This document shows positions 43,062 through 52,245 of a stretch of DNA of 64,000 nucleotides, piece by piece. Position 1 is the first letter of the stretch. Each line of letters opens with the position of its first letter. The notes beneath the pieces were generated by a model that was given only the letters and a program-made list of their open reading frames with translations, was not told where the DNA came from and searched no databases. The DNA is from Sphingobacterium sp. FBM7-1. Its GTDB lineage: Bacteria; Bacteroidota; Bacteroidia; Sphingobacteriales; Sphingobacteriaceae. The DNA is taken from the NCBI RefSeq assembly GCF_020687765.1, contig NZ_JAJEWJ010000005.1, positions 62,001 through 126,000 on the forward strand, given 5' to 3'. The position numbers and the translations under genes are program-made.

Positions 43062-44669
43062 ATGATAACTATAGACAAAAAACAGACATATTTAGTGTGT
43101 AGCGGAGACCTTAGACCTTCGGCAAATATTAAATGCTGGCCCATGCAGCAGCAAATGGAGCAAAAACTTCAGGAGGCGCTCGCTGATTTGGGCTGGGGCA
43201 TCAAGCGTGCACACGGATACGATGCCGAGAAGGGACACGGTTTTATAGACTACCAGCATATTGGCATAAAAATTTTCAGAGAGATTGATAAAAAAGCTCC
43301 TCTTATTGTGGCGGAGAGTGTATGGCAATATAGCCATCATGTATTGGCGGGGCTTATTTCGCACGAAGGGCCAATTTTAGTTGTTGCGAACTGGGATGGC
43401 ACGTATCCCGGCTTGGTCGGTGCATTAAATCTCACGGGATCATTGACCAAAGCCAACGTGGCGTACAGCTTTCTGTGGAGTAAAGATTTTAGCGATGATT
43501 TTTTTAGAAGTAAGCTACAAGAGTGGTTAGATACCGGAAAGGTCACGCATGACTATACACACGTACGGGAGTTCATGCCGCAGGAGCTTGCGGAGAGGGA
43601 TCGTTTGCTAGCGGAAGAATTCGCTGCTAAAATGATAAGTGATAAAGTGGTCATGGGCGTGTTTGATGAGGGCTGTATGGGGATGTTCAACGCTATTGTC
43701 CCGGATGCACTTATCCATCAATTGGGTATTTTCAAAGAAAGGTTGAGTCAGTCTACCTTATATGCAAAAATGCTGACGGTATCCGACGAAGACGCCGAAG
43801 CTGTGTTGAACTGGATGCTGCAAAAAGGCATGCAGTTCGAATGGGGGACGGATTCGGCACTAGAGCTGACGCGTGAGCAAACCTTAGAGCAGTGTAAAAT
43901 GTATATCGCGGCGCTGCGACTCGCCGACGAATTTGGCTGTGACACCATTGGGATTCAGTATCAGCAGGGGTTGAAGGATCTAGTGGCTGCCAGCGACTTG
44001 GTCGAAGGTCTGTTGAACAATACGGAAAGACCACCAGTTTTTGATGAGCAAGGAAAAGAGTTGTATGCCGGCCTGGCCTTACCCCATTTCAACGAAGTGG
44101 ACGAATGCGCCGGTATCGATGGATATCTCACGTATCACCTCTGGCGACAGCTCGGTTTAAACGGCGACAATACTTTGCATGACCTCCGTTATGGGGAGGA
44201 TTTTATGATCGATGGAAAAGAGGAATTCGTTTGGGTGTTTTTGATCTCGGGTGCGGTGCCCGCATCTCATTTTGCTAATGGATATGCTGAGGCGAGCAGC
44301 ATGCGCCAACCGCCTATGTTCTTCAAAAAAGGAGGAGGAACACTTCGTGGTGTTAGCCGTCCGGGAAAAATCGTATGGAGCAGAATATATATGGAGCAAG
44401 ATGAATTGTGGTGTGATATAGGTACGGGACGAGCTGTCGAGATGCCAAAAGATGAAACAGAAAGACGTTGGGCGCTTACAGATGCTCAATGGCCTATAAT
44501 GCATGGTGTATTGGATGGGGTGAGCAGAGACCAAATGATGGCCAAACATAAAGCCAACCATATTCAGGTGGTTTATGTAGATAATGATTTTGATGTAAAA
44601 AGAGCTGCGGAGATCAAAGCTACCGCGCTTCAGGCATTGGGGATCAAAGTCAATTTATGCGGAATCTAG
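43062..44669 (+). CDS. L-fucose isomerase family protein, substrate unknown
   Basis: 535-aa protein that resembles L-fucose isomerase, an aldose-ketose isomerase with a divalent metal. The best-matching region is VFDEGCMGMFNAIVPDALIH followed by KERLSQSTLYAKM (residues ~199-230), as in FucI; GPILVVANWDGTYPGLVGAL near residue 105 fits the N-terminal Rossmann domain. It is shorter than FucI (about 590) and the tail differs. Six bases after its stop comes a symporter gene and then an aldolase gene, so it is the head of a three-gene operon. A near-promoter CATATTTG lies at 43034. Could act on another 6-deoxy sugar or a sugar acid. Confidence 0.75.
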   Translation: MITIDKKQTYLVCSGDLRPSANIKCWPMQQQMEQKLQEALADLGWGIKRAHGYDAEKGHGFIDYQHIGIKIFREIDKKAPLIVAESVWQYSHHVLAGLISHEGPILVVANWDGTYPGLVGALNLTGSLTKANVAYSFLWSKDFSDDFFRSKLQEWLDTGKVTHDYTHVREFMPQELAERDRLLAEEFAAKMISDKVVMGVFDEGCMGMFNAIVPDALIHQLGIFKERLSQSTLYAKMLTVSDEDAEAVLNWMLQKGMQFEWGTDSALELTREQTLEQCKMYIAALRLADEFGCDTIGIQYQQGLKDLVAASDLVEGLLNNTERPPVFDEQGKELYAGLALPHFNEVDECAGIDGYLTYHLWRQLGLNGDNTLHDLRYGEDFMIDGKEEFVWVFLISGAVPASHFANGYAEASSMRQPPMFFKKGGGTLRGVSRPGKIVWSRIYMEQDELWCDIGTGRAVEMPKDETERRWALTDAQWPIMHGVLDGVSRDQMMAKHKANHIQVVYVDNDFDVKRAAEIKATALQALGIKVNLCGI

Positions 44670-44675
44670 CGCGCT

Positions 44676-46229
44676 ATGAATAGTTTACCTATCATAGATC
44701 TAGCCGTCATCGTCGTTTATTTATTGGCGATGGTGTTGGTCGGCGTCTACTTTTCCAGAAAGAATACAACTTCTGAGGCCTATACAAAGGCTGCTGGCAG
44801 CATTCCAGCCTGGGCAGTAGGTATTTCGCTGTATGCTACCTTTCTCAGCTCCAATACCTTTCTCGGTGTGCCGGGTAAAGCTTATGGTACGAATTGGAAT
44901 GCCTTTGTCTTTGGTCTATCTATGCCTTTGGCAGCCTTCATTGCTGCGAAATATTTCGTGCCTTTTTACCGGAAACACACGCAGGTATCGGCATATAGCA
45001 ACCTAGAAAATCGTTTTGGTAAATGGGCGAGAAGTTATGCGGTGATATGCTTTTTACTGACGCAGGTTGCTCGGATGGGGTCCATATTTTTTGGTATCTC
45101 GCTTACCCTACAGGCGCTGACGGGCCTAGATATGTCCCTGATCATGCTGGTGACGGGTGTCTGTATCATTATTTATACGTTGTTGGGAGGGATTGAAGCG
45201 GTCATTTGGACGGAAGTTTTTCAGGGTATACTATTAACTTTCGGCGCGCTAGTTATCATTGGTACATTGATTTACCAGATCCCGGGCGGAGCTGGTACAG
45301 TTGTCGATATTGGTTTGCGAGATGACAAATTTGATTTGGGCTCGTTCTCGCTTACTGATTTTTCTTCTTCCACTTTTTGGGTAATCCTATTATACGGTTT
45401 TTTTATGAACCTCACTAATTTTGGTATGGATCAAAACTACGTGCAACGCTATCATGCGGCGCCCAATGCAAAAGAGGCGGCGAAGTCTGTTTGGCTATGT
45501 ACTTGGTTATATATCCCTATTTCCCTGCTGTTTTTTATTATCGGTGCATGTTTATATGCATATTATGATGTTAATCCCGATCTACTCCTGACGGTTAAAG
45601 AGCAAGCCGCTATGGAACGGATAGGGTCGGATAGCGCAAGCTTGGCTGGGGTGATGGAAGGATTGACACCGGCAGATTATGGCGACAAAGTACTTCCTCA
45701 TTACATGGTGGGCAATATTCCCACAGGTATCTTGGGTTTGATTGTTTCGGCTATATTGGCCGCCGCGATGAGCACGATCAGTTCGGGGATGAATGCTTCG
45801 GCCACGGTGTTTACGGAAGACATCTACAAACGGTATATCAACCCGAACGTATCAGACAAAGGTAATTTGCGTATGCTGCTTATCGGGACAGGCGTTTTTG
45901 GCGTTATTGGGATGTTTGCCGGAATTGCCATGATTGGTGTTCAGAGTATTTTGGATGTATGGTGGACACTGTCGGGAATTTTTGCTGGTGGAATGCTTGG
46001 ATTGTTTTTGCTGGGCATTACCAATAAAAAGGTAGGCAATAGCGACGCGATGCTCGCGACTATTTTTGGTATAATCGTTATACTGTGGATGACGTTTTCG
46101 CATCTCCTTCCAGAGGAATACGCGTTTCTGCGTAATATGTTGCATACTAATATGATCATCGTGGTAGGTACAGTTGCAATTCTGTTGGTTGGTAATATCA
46201 GTCAACGTTTAAAAGGTACAGATAATTAA
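44676..46229 (+). CDS. Sodium:solute symporter (SSS family)
   Basis: 517-aa integral membrane transporter with about 13 helices, LeuT fold. Seen: the first helix LAVIVVYLLAMVLVGVYFS, TKAAGSIPAWAVGISLYATF, the Na-site region SAILAAAMSTISSGMNASAT near residue 362, and GGIEAVIWTEVFQGILLTFG near residue 170. This family takes up sugars, myo-inositol, sialic acid, proline and similar solutes with sodium. The position between the isomerase-like and aldolase genes (6 and 11 bp gaps) makes it the importer for that pathway. Confidence 0.93.
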   Translation: MNSLPIIDLAVIVVYLLAMVLVGVYFSRKNTTSEAYTKAAGSIPAWAVGISLYATFLSSNTFLGVPGKAYGTNWNAFVFGLSMPLAAFIAAKYFVPFYRKHTQVSAYSNLENRFGKWARSYAVICFLLTQVARMGSIFFGISLTLQALTGLDMSLIMLVTGVCIIIYTLLGGIEAVIWTEVFQGILLTFGALVIIGTLIYQIPGGAGTVVDIGLRDDKFDLGSFSLTDFSSSTFWVILLYGFFMNLTNFGMDQNYVQRYHAAPNAKEAAKSVWLCTWLYIPISLLFFIIGACLYAYYDVNPDLLLTVKEQAAMERIGSDSASLAGVMEGLTPADYGDKVLPHYMVGNIPTGILGLIVSAILAAAMSTISSGMNASATVFTEDIYKRYINPNVSDKGNLRMLLIGTGVFGVIGMFAGIAMIGVQSILDVWWTLSGIFAGGMLGLFLLGITNKKVGNSDAMLATIFGIIVILWMTFSHLLPEEYAFLRNMLHTNMIIVVGTVAILLVGNISQRLKGTDN

Positions 46230-46240
46230 AGATTCTAATA

Positions 46241-47173
46241 ATGAATAACGATAAAAAATATATTCCGGTTATGCTGATGCCGTTTAATGAAGATCAGTCT
46301 ATAGATTATAATGCGCTAGATCGTTTGGTCGACTTTTATCTGGAAAGTGGGGCGAGCGGGCTCTTCGCTAACTGTTTGTCGAGCGAAATGTACCAATTGT
46401 CGATAGCAGAGATGTTAACATCGGTACGCCATATCGTAGAAAGGGTTGATGGACGCGTTCCGGTCGTGGCTACAGGGTCGTTTGGTGAGACTATGGAGGA
46501 ACAGGCAGAAAACGTAAAAAAGATCTATAGCACGGGAGTGGCTGCTGTGATCCTTATTTCGGGATTGCTTGCAAAAGAAACGGACTCCGAGGAGGTATTT
46601 AAGGAAAATGTATATCAACTACTCCGATTAACGGACGAGATACCGGTCGGGTTCTACGAATGCCCCGTACCGTACAAACGGATATTATCGCCCGAATTAT
46701 TAGGCGAGTTGGTAAGCACGGGGCGGGTAACTTATCATAAAGATACCTGTTTGGATATCAAAGCTGTGCGTCAGAAGATTGCGGCCACTACGCAGGAGTC
46801 TGCATTTGGGCTATACGACGCTTATATGGTACACGCAACCGATTCTTTAGCTGCTGGTTCGGCCGGTCTGTCTTGCATTCAAGGAAACTACTTTCCGGAA
46901 TTAGTCGTTTGGTTGTGTGATCATTATGCAGATTCCACAAAGCAAACAGAGATCGATAAAGTCCAAGGCTTTTTTACACGACATATGGACGTGATGCACG
47001 ATACGTATCCCGCCAGCGCTAAATATACGTTGCAAAAGCGAGGTATTCCTATTGGCTTAACCTGTAGAAACGGAAGTGTGTTGCCCAGTGAACAAACCGA
47101 AATAGCATTAGCGGAGCTGTTACAGGATTTTGAAAACTTAGCCGACGAAATTGGTTTGACGTTGATTAAATAA
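46241..47173 (+). CDS. DapA/NanA superfamily aldolase or lyase
   Basis: 310-aa class I aldolase of the DHDPS/N-acetylneuraminate lyase superfamily. The Schiff-base lysine is expected in RVTYHKDTCLDIKAV (residues ~164-178), and the general tyrosine in VGFYECPVPYKR near residue 137. The N-terminal substrate loop NCLSSEMYQLSIAEML replaces the usual GTTGE motif, so this is neither standard DapA nor standard NanA. With the symporter and isomerase it probably cleaves a 2-oxo-3-deoxy intermediate to pyruvate or a related product; the substrate is inference. Confidence 0.88.
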   Translation: MNNDKKYIPVMLMPFNEDQSIDYNALDRLVDFYLESGASGLFANCLSSEMYQLSIAEMLTSVRHIVERVDGRVPVVATGSFGETMEEQAENVKKIYSTGVAAVILISGLLAKETDSEEVFKENVYQLLRLTDEIPVGFYECPVPYKRILSPELLGELVSTGRVTYHKDTCLDIKAVRQKIAATTQESAFGLYDAYMVHATDSLAAGSAGLSCIQGNYFPELVVWLCDHYADSTKQTEIDKVQGFFTRHMDVMHDTYPASAKYTLQKRGIPIGLTCRNGSVLPSEQTEIALAELLQDFENLADEIGLTLIK

Positions 47174-47200
47174 TGTTGTTACGTCTATAGTAATGTTTAT

Positions 47201-47716
47201 TTAGGCAGCACCGCCTTTTTTTGCTTGGGCAGTAAGTGCTTGGAACTTGTTAAGAGCCTCTTTTGGGGTACACCCATGAAAGGCTTTAAATACCTTGATG
47301 AAATGGGATACACTATGGTAACCCAAGAGTGAGGCTAACTCGCTGACATTATAATTCTTATAGAGAAGTGTCTGGGCTCTTTTCATCCGCTCACGTATTA
47401 CAAAGGCATACACCGTGCAGCCATATATTTTTTTGAAATCTTCTTTTAATTTTTTCTCATTCAACATAAATGTTTTAGACAGCTCCGTAATATTTGCTGG
47501 GTTATCGAGATTAAAAATGAGGTGCGCGCGAATTTTTTCCAGCACATCCAAACCGGTGGAAAGTGATTTTTGGACAGGGCTAGCAGTTAGCTGTGTATGT
47601 TGATGTATAGCAAAAAGGAGTTCTTTAAATTTTATCTTGAGATAATGATACCGGTGTTCACGAATATGCCCGCTATCTAGAATATCTTGTAAGATAACTA
47701 ATATTCGGGTGTTCAT
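47201..47716 (-). pseudogene. AraC family regulator, N-terminal domain missing
   Basis: 171-aa frame starting at ATG 47716 with an AraC helix-turn-helix pair (TELSKTFMLNEKKLKEDFKK and ELASLLGYHSVSHFIKVFKA). Upstream of this ATG the same frame continues as coding-like residues (DPFHQYILNGDPENRPNETY) for 26 codons to a TGA at 47795, with no start codon. Full-length Bacteroidota relatives have a further ~130 residues there, so this is likely the remains of a longer regulator. It could still be made as a DNA-binding domain only. Convergent with the isomerase operon. Confidence 0.6.
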
Positions 47717-47881
47717 GTAATAAGTTTCGTTAGGTCGGTTTTCCGGATCGCCGTTTAAAATGTATTGGTGAAAAGGATCATCACTCTCGGTTGATCAGAA
47801 AATAGCCGACATAGGTGAAAAGCTATATGACTTGAAGTTTTAAGCGAGAAAATGTAAATAACATTTCCAAATACTTATTTT

Positions 47882-47913
47882 AGCCCGATGAAAACTGTAC
47901 TTTTCATCGGGCT
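47882..47913 (+). promoter_or_regulatory. Perfect 13-bp hairpin covering the glycosyltransferase start codon
   Basis: AGCCCGATGAAAA (47882-47894), loop CTGTAC, TTTTCATCGGGCT (47901-47913). The ATG at 47888 is inside the left arm. No T run follows, so it is not a standard terminator; it would hide the start codon in the mRNA. Confidence 0.85.
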
Positions 47914-49117
47914 TGTTTGGCCAGAGCCGCAATCGTCTGCTGCCGGAACACGTATTGTACAATTGGTTCAGCTGTTTCGGTGTGCAGGTTACGAGATTTG
48001 CTTCGCGTCGGCAGCGAGCAAATCTTCCTTTAGTTACCCCTTATCCCAAGAGGGTGTACAGGAAGTACAAATTCAGCTTAACGATAGCCGCTTCGATACT
48101 TTTGTGGCGACACTACAGCCTCACATCGTGGTATTTGATCGATTTGTTACGGAAGAACAGTACGGTTGGCGGATAAGAGAACAATGTCCCGCTGCGTGCA
48201 CGGTGTTGGATACGGAAGATCTACATTTCTTGCGCCGGTCGCGCCAAGAAGCATTCAAGAAAGATGCTGCAATAAATTACTATAACGACGTCACTATACG
48301 GGAAATTGCCGCCATACTACGTTGCGATCTTTCCCTGATCATTTCCCGGCAAGAAATGGAGCTCCTATTGACCAAGTTTCGTATACCGGCGGATCTCTTA
48401 TACTACTTACCGTTTTTAGAAGCAACCGTTGATGAAACAAAGCAGAACAATTGGCGGGATTTTGAACAGCGTAAGCATTTTATGTTTATTGGCAATTTTT
48501 TGCACGAACCCAATTGGCATTCGGTGCGGGTATTGAAGGCATCTATATGGCCCAAGCTGAGGAAGCAGGTGCCCGATGCAGAATTACATGTTTATGGTGC
48601 ATATCCCACAGAAAAGGTTTACCAATTACATCGGCCGCAGGAGAAGTTTTTTATAAAAGGAAGAGCAGAAGATGCGCGCAAAACGCTCGAAGCTTATAGG
48701 GTGTTGATTGCCCCAATTCCGTTTGGGGCTGGTGTCAAAGGTAAGTTTATTGACGCTATGCAGGCCGGCACGCCATCGGTTACCACTACCGTGGGAGCCG
48801 AAGCGATGTCTATAGATGGCACGTGGAACGGATTTATAGAAGATGATCCGGACAACTTTGCGGACAAGGCTGCAGAGCTTTATCAGCATTCGAAGATTTG
48901 GTATCAAGCGCAGGAGAAAGGTGTCGCTATTCTGCGTGCGACAAGTGATAAACAACTGTTTGCAACACCGTTTCTAGGATATATCAGTGAACTGATCGAG
49001 ATGTTAGCCACGCATCGCCAACAGAACTTCGTAGGGCAGATTCTGCAGAACCAGCAGCATAACGCTAGCAAATACATGTCACTTTGGATTGAAGCAAAAA
49101 ACAGTAATTTAGGATAA
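47888..49117 (+). CDS. Glycosyltransferase, GT4-like
   Basis: 409-aa glycosyltransferase of GT-B fold with an N-terminal acceptor-side domain opening VLFIGLVWPEPQSSAAGTRI and a C-terminal nucleotide-sugar domain with MFIGNFLHEPNWHSVRVL near residue 199 and LIAPIPFGAGVKGKFIDAM near residue 277. The start is supported because family members begin with this LFIGLVWPEP motif, although it lies within a strong hairpin. No membrane helix. Donor and acceptor unknown; not flanked by other surface-polysaccharide genes. Confidence 0.87.
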   Translation: MKTVLFIGLVWPEPQSSAAGTRIVQLVQLFRCAGYEICFASAASKSSFSYPLSQEGVQEVQIQLNDSRFDTFVATLQPHIVVFDRFVTEEQYGWRIREQCPAACTVLDTEDLHFLRRSRQEAFKKDAAINYYNDVTIREIAAILRCDLSLIISRQEMELLLTKFRIPADLLYYLPFLEATVDETKQNNWRDFEQRKHFMFIGNFLHEPNWHSVRVLKASIWPKLRKQVPDAELHVYGAYPTEKVYQLHRPQEKFFIKGRAEDARKTLEAYRVLIAPIPFGAGVKGKFIDAMQAGTPSVTTTVGAEAMSIDGTWNGFIEDDPDNFADKAAELYQHSKIWYQAQEKGVAILRATSDKQLFATPFLGYISELIEMLATHRQQNFVGQILQNQQHNASKYMSLWIEAKNSNLG

Positions 49118-49250
49118 TAAATAGATTGTCATTCTTTCTAACGCCGTTTTTTGTTTATTTTAGTTCTAGCTAAACAAACTAACGATTTTATGCAAACAGA
49201 AGGAAAATAGCTAGCCCTCCAATTGCTTAAATTAAATAGAGAGACACTAT

Positions 49251-50987
49251 ATGCTTGACTATCAAATAAAAGAAAGTCCGGAAATTTATGACGCTATCGT
49301 GGTAGGCTCCGGGGCTGGCGGCGGCATGGCAGGTTATGTTTTGGCCCAAGCAGGACTGAAGGTGCTGATGTTAGAAGCAGGCCCTTTTTTCGATCCAGCG
49401 AAGGATGCTCTCCAATTGAGATGGCCCTGGGAATCTCCTCGCAGAGGCGCCGGCACTACACGACCGTTCGGAGATTTTGATGCAGCCTATGGAGGTTGGC
49501 AATTAGAGGGGGAGCCTTATACTACGGTAAATGATACCGAGTTTGAATGGTTTCGCGCTCGTATGCTCGGCGGGCGAACGAACCATTGGGGACGTATTTC
49601 GCTGCGCATGGGGCCGGACGATTTTAAACCGAGGGACGGCGTGACGGATGAGTGGCCAATATCCTATGAGGAGGTAAAGCCGTTTTATGACCGTGTCGAC
49701 CGTATGATCGGTATTTACGGAACAGTAGAAGGTATACCGAATGAACCCGACGGCATCTTTATGAAACCTCCAAAACCTCGTTTAGGAGAACTTTATATTG
49801 CTCGAGGGGCAAAGAAAGCTGGTGTTCCGGTTATCCCTGGGCGAGGAGCTGTTTTGACAGAATCTTCTCCGGAGATCAAAGGTCGGGGAACCTGTTTTTA
49901 TTGTGGTCAATGTGGACGAGCATGTAAAGTTTATGGTGATTTTTCTTCCTCGTCTTGTCTCGTTATGCCGGCTATGAAAACGGGAAATCTCCAAGTAATT
50001 GACCATGCCATGGTTCGCGAAGTGTTGACAGATGACGAAGGGCTAGCGATCGGGGTTTCCTACGTAGATATTAAGAGCCTGCAGGAATATGCTGTGCGAG
50101 GCAAAACAGTCATACTGGGCGCTAGTGCTTGTGAAAGCGCTCGTATTTTGCTGAACTCGAAATCGGCCGCGCATCCGGGTGGGTTGGCGAACAGTAGTGG
50201 TTTGGTGGGGCGCTATTTGCATGACTCTACTGGGGCGAGCGCTTGGGGCTTCTTGCCGCAATTATTGGATAGGAAACGGTATAATGAGGACGGTGTAGGT
50301 AGTGTGCATATTTATTCTCCCTGGTGGGAAGACAATAAAAAGCTGAATTTTCCGCGGGGTTATCATATTGAGTATGGTAGCGGCATGAAGATGCCAGGAT
50401 ATGGCTTCTTAAACTGGGTTCCTGCTGCGGTGGCAAAGATAGCTGGCACAAGCGGAGAACTTCGTGACGCTGGGGGCTACGGGGCGCAGCTCAAGCAAGA
50501 TTATCGCCGATTTTATGGGGCGTCGATCGGGATGGCCGGCCGGGGTACTGCGCTGGCGAGAAAAGACAATTACTGCGAAATTGATCCAACGCACTTAGAC
50601 AAATACGGTATTCCCGTATTGCGCTTTCATTACAAATGGGCGAATGAAGAAATAGAACAGGCGAAGCATATGCAAGATACGTTTAAGTCAATCATGCATG
50701 AGATGGGTGCTGTTGTTTTGTCTGGCGAACAGGGACCGGAGACAAAGTACGGACTGGAAGCACCCGGCGTGATTATTCACGAGGGAGGAACCACGCGTAT
50801 GGGTAATGACCCTAGGCAGTCGGTATTGAATAAATGGGGACAGGCACACGATTGCAAAAATGTGTATGTGGTTGATGCGGGGCCGTTCGTACAACAGGGC
50901 GATAAGAATCTAACATGGACCATCCTCGCCTTGTCGATGCGGACGGCGGAATACATATTGGAAGAAAAGAAAAAATTAAATGGTTAA
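49251..50987 (+). CDS. GMC-type FAD oxidoreductase, catalytic subunit
   Basis: 578-aa flavoprotein of the GMC family (gluconate/sugar or alcohol dehydrogenase type). FAD loop VVGSGAGGGMAGYVLAQAGL and GLKVLMLEAGP near the N terminus, MLGGRTNHWGRISLRMGPDD near 105, and GMC_oxred_C with TTRMGNDPRQSVLN and NVYVVDAGPFV near the C terminus. A Cys cluster GTCFYCGQCGRACK near residue 205 is typical of the dehydrogenases that take electrons to a small partner. 25 bp later comes the small-subunit gene. Substrate alcohol or sugar unknown. Confidence 0.9.
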   Translation: MLDYQIKESPEIYDAIVVGSGAGGGMAGYVLAQAGLKVLMLEAGPFFDPAKDALQLRWPWESPRRGAGTTRPFGDFDAAYGGWQLEGEPYTTVNDTEFEWFRARMLGGRTNHWGRISLRMGPDDFKPRDGVTDEWPISYEEVKPFYDRVDRMIGIYGTVEGIPNEPDGIFMKPPKPRLGELYIARGAKKAGVPVIPGRGAVLTESSPEIKGRGTCFYCGQCGRACKVYGDFSSSSCLVMPAMKTGNLQVIDHAMVREVLTDDEGLAIGVSYVDIKSLQEYAVRGKTVILGASACESARILLNSKSAAHPGGLANSSGLVGRYLHDSTGASAWGFLPQLLDRKRYNEDGVGSVHIYSPWWEDNKKLNFPRGYHIEYGSGMKMPGYGFLNWVPAAVAKIAGTSGELRDAGGYGAQLKQDYRRFYGASIGMAGRGTALARKDNYCEIDPTHLDKYGIPVLRFHYKWANEEIEQAKHMQDTFKSIMHEMGAVVLSGEQGPETKYGLEAPGVIIHEGGTTRMGNDPRQSVLNKWGQAHDCKNVYVVDAGPFVQQGDKNLTWTILALSMRTAEYILEEKKKLNG

Positions 50988-51012
50988 ATAAAAGAGAAAA
51001 CGTTTCATACAC

Positions 51013-51651
51013 ATGAATAGAAGAGAATCTCTTAGGGCCTTGGGTCTAATCGCCGCGGGAGCGGGGGTATTAACAACAGCTTGTAACGGCGAAAGTGCCC
51101 ACGAAGCGAGGATCATTGCCGAGACTTCTGATAAGCTATCGGGTGTGACCGATTGGGAACACGAGCGTACGCAGAAGCTGCGGGAAGAAAGATTTTTTAC
51201 AGCACACGAGATGGCTACCATCGCGGTGTTGGCGGATATCATCATTCCGGAAGACGAGGTATCAGGGTGTGCATCCGATGCCGGTGTGCCCGACTTTATC
51301 GAGTTTATCGTCAAGGATATCCCCTCAAATCAAGTTCCGATGCGTGGCGGTTTGAAGTGGATGGACATCCAGTGCCAGAAGCGGTACGCACATACATTTA
51401 TAACATGTACCGAGAAACAGCAGCTTGCATTTGTCGAAGAAATTGCTTATCCTGATAAAGCAAAACCGGAAATGCAACAGGGCGCTGCATTTTTCTCGCT
51501 GATGCGCAACCTGACGGCATCCGGATTTTATACGACCGAGATGGGGGTAAAGGATATCGGATACGTAGGAAATCGCCCTGGTGTCTGGAACGGTGTTCCA
51601 GAAGATATACTTAGAGAACACGGGTTTGATCCCGATAAATTTTTAGGATAA
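51013..51651 (+). CDS. Gluconate 2-dehydrogenase subunit 3 family protein
   Basis: 212-aa exported small subunit. N terminus NRRESLRALG followed by hydrophobic AAGAGVLTTAC: both Tat-like twin arginine and a lipobox-like LTTAC, so it is probably exported folded and possibly lipid-anchored. The mature part has EMATIAVLADIIIPEDEVSG and GCASDAGVPDFIEFIVKDIP, typical of the subunit that accompanies GMC flavoproteins. Lies between the GMC gene and miaE, with gaps of 25 and 4 bp, a probable operon. Confidence 0.88.
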   Translation: MNRRESLRALGLIAAGAGVLTTACNGESAHEARIIAETSDKLSGVTDWEHERTQKLREERFFTAHEMATIAVLADIIIPEDEVSGCASDAGVPDFIEFIVKDIPSNQVPMRGGLKWMDIQCQKRYAHTFITCTEKQQLAFVEEIAYPDKAKPEMQQGAAFFSLMRNLTASGFYTTEMGVKDIGYVGNRPGVWNGVPEDILREHGFDPDKFLG

Positions 51652-51655
51652 TATT

Positions 51656-52237
51656 ATGTTAGGTTTAAAATTATTGACAGATCCGCGCTGGGCTAATATC
51701 GCGGAATCCAATCTAGACGAAATTTTGTCGGATCATGCATGGTGTGAGCAAAAAGCAGCTTCTAACGCGATCACGTTAATCACGCAAAATCCCGAGCATG
51801 AGGACCTTGTTCATGAATTGACAGCTATTGCTATCGAAGAAATGCAACATTTCCAAATGGTAATTGATATCATTAAGGAACGTGGATATACCTTGGGCAG
51901 GGAACGCAAAGACGATTACGTAGGGCAGTTGATGAAATTTTCGAAAAAGGATGGTTCCCGCAACCAAGCATTTATCGACAGGTTATTATTTGCAGCCATG
52001 ATCGAGGCGAGAAGCTGTGAGCGTTTTCGGGTCCTTACGCAGAACATCAAAGATCAGGAATTAGCGAAATTCTATCATGACCTTATGGTTTCTGAAGCAA
52101 ATCATTATACCACTTTCCTCCAGTTTGCGCGGAAATATACGATCGATGTTGATGTCGATAAGAGATGGCAAGAATGGCTGGATTTTGAAGGACAGTTGAT
52201 ACAGAGCTACGGCAAGAAGGAATATATTCATGGATAG
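51656..52237 (+). CDS. miaE: tRNA-(ms2io6A)-hydroxylase MiaE-like
   Basis: 193-aa ferritin-like diiron protein. Metal ligand motifs are ASNAITLITQ, IAIEEMQHFQMV, IEARSCERFRVL and SEANHYTTFLQF, the four-helix-bundle pattern of MiaE, which hydroxylates 2-methylthio-N6-isopentenyladenosine at tRNA position 37 using oxygen. The opening MLGLKLLTDPRWANIAESNL is that of MiaE. It follows the GMC pair by 4 bp, and a repeat region begins right after it. MiaB is not in the window. Confidence 0.87.
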   Translation: MLGLKLLTDPRWANIAESNLDEILSDHAWCEQKAASNAITLITQNPEHEDLVHELTAIAIEEMQHFQMVIDIIKERGYTLGRERKDDYVGQLMKFSKKDGSRNQAFIDRLLFAAMIEARSCERFRVLTQNIKDQELAKFYHDLMVSEANHYTTFLQFARKYTIDVDVDKRWQEWLDFEGQLIQSYGKKEYIHG

Positions 52238-52245
52238 TGTTTCCT

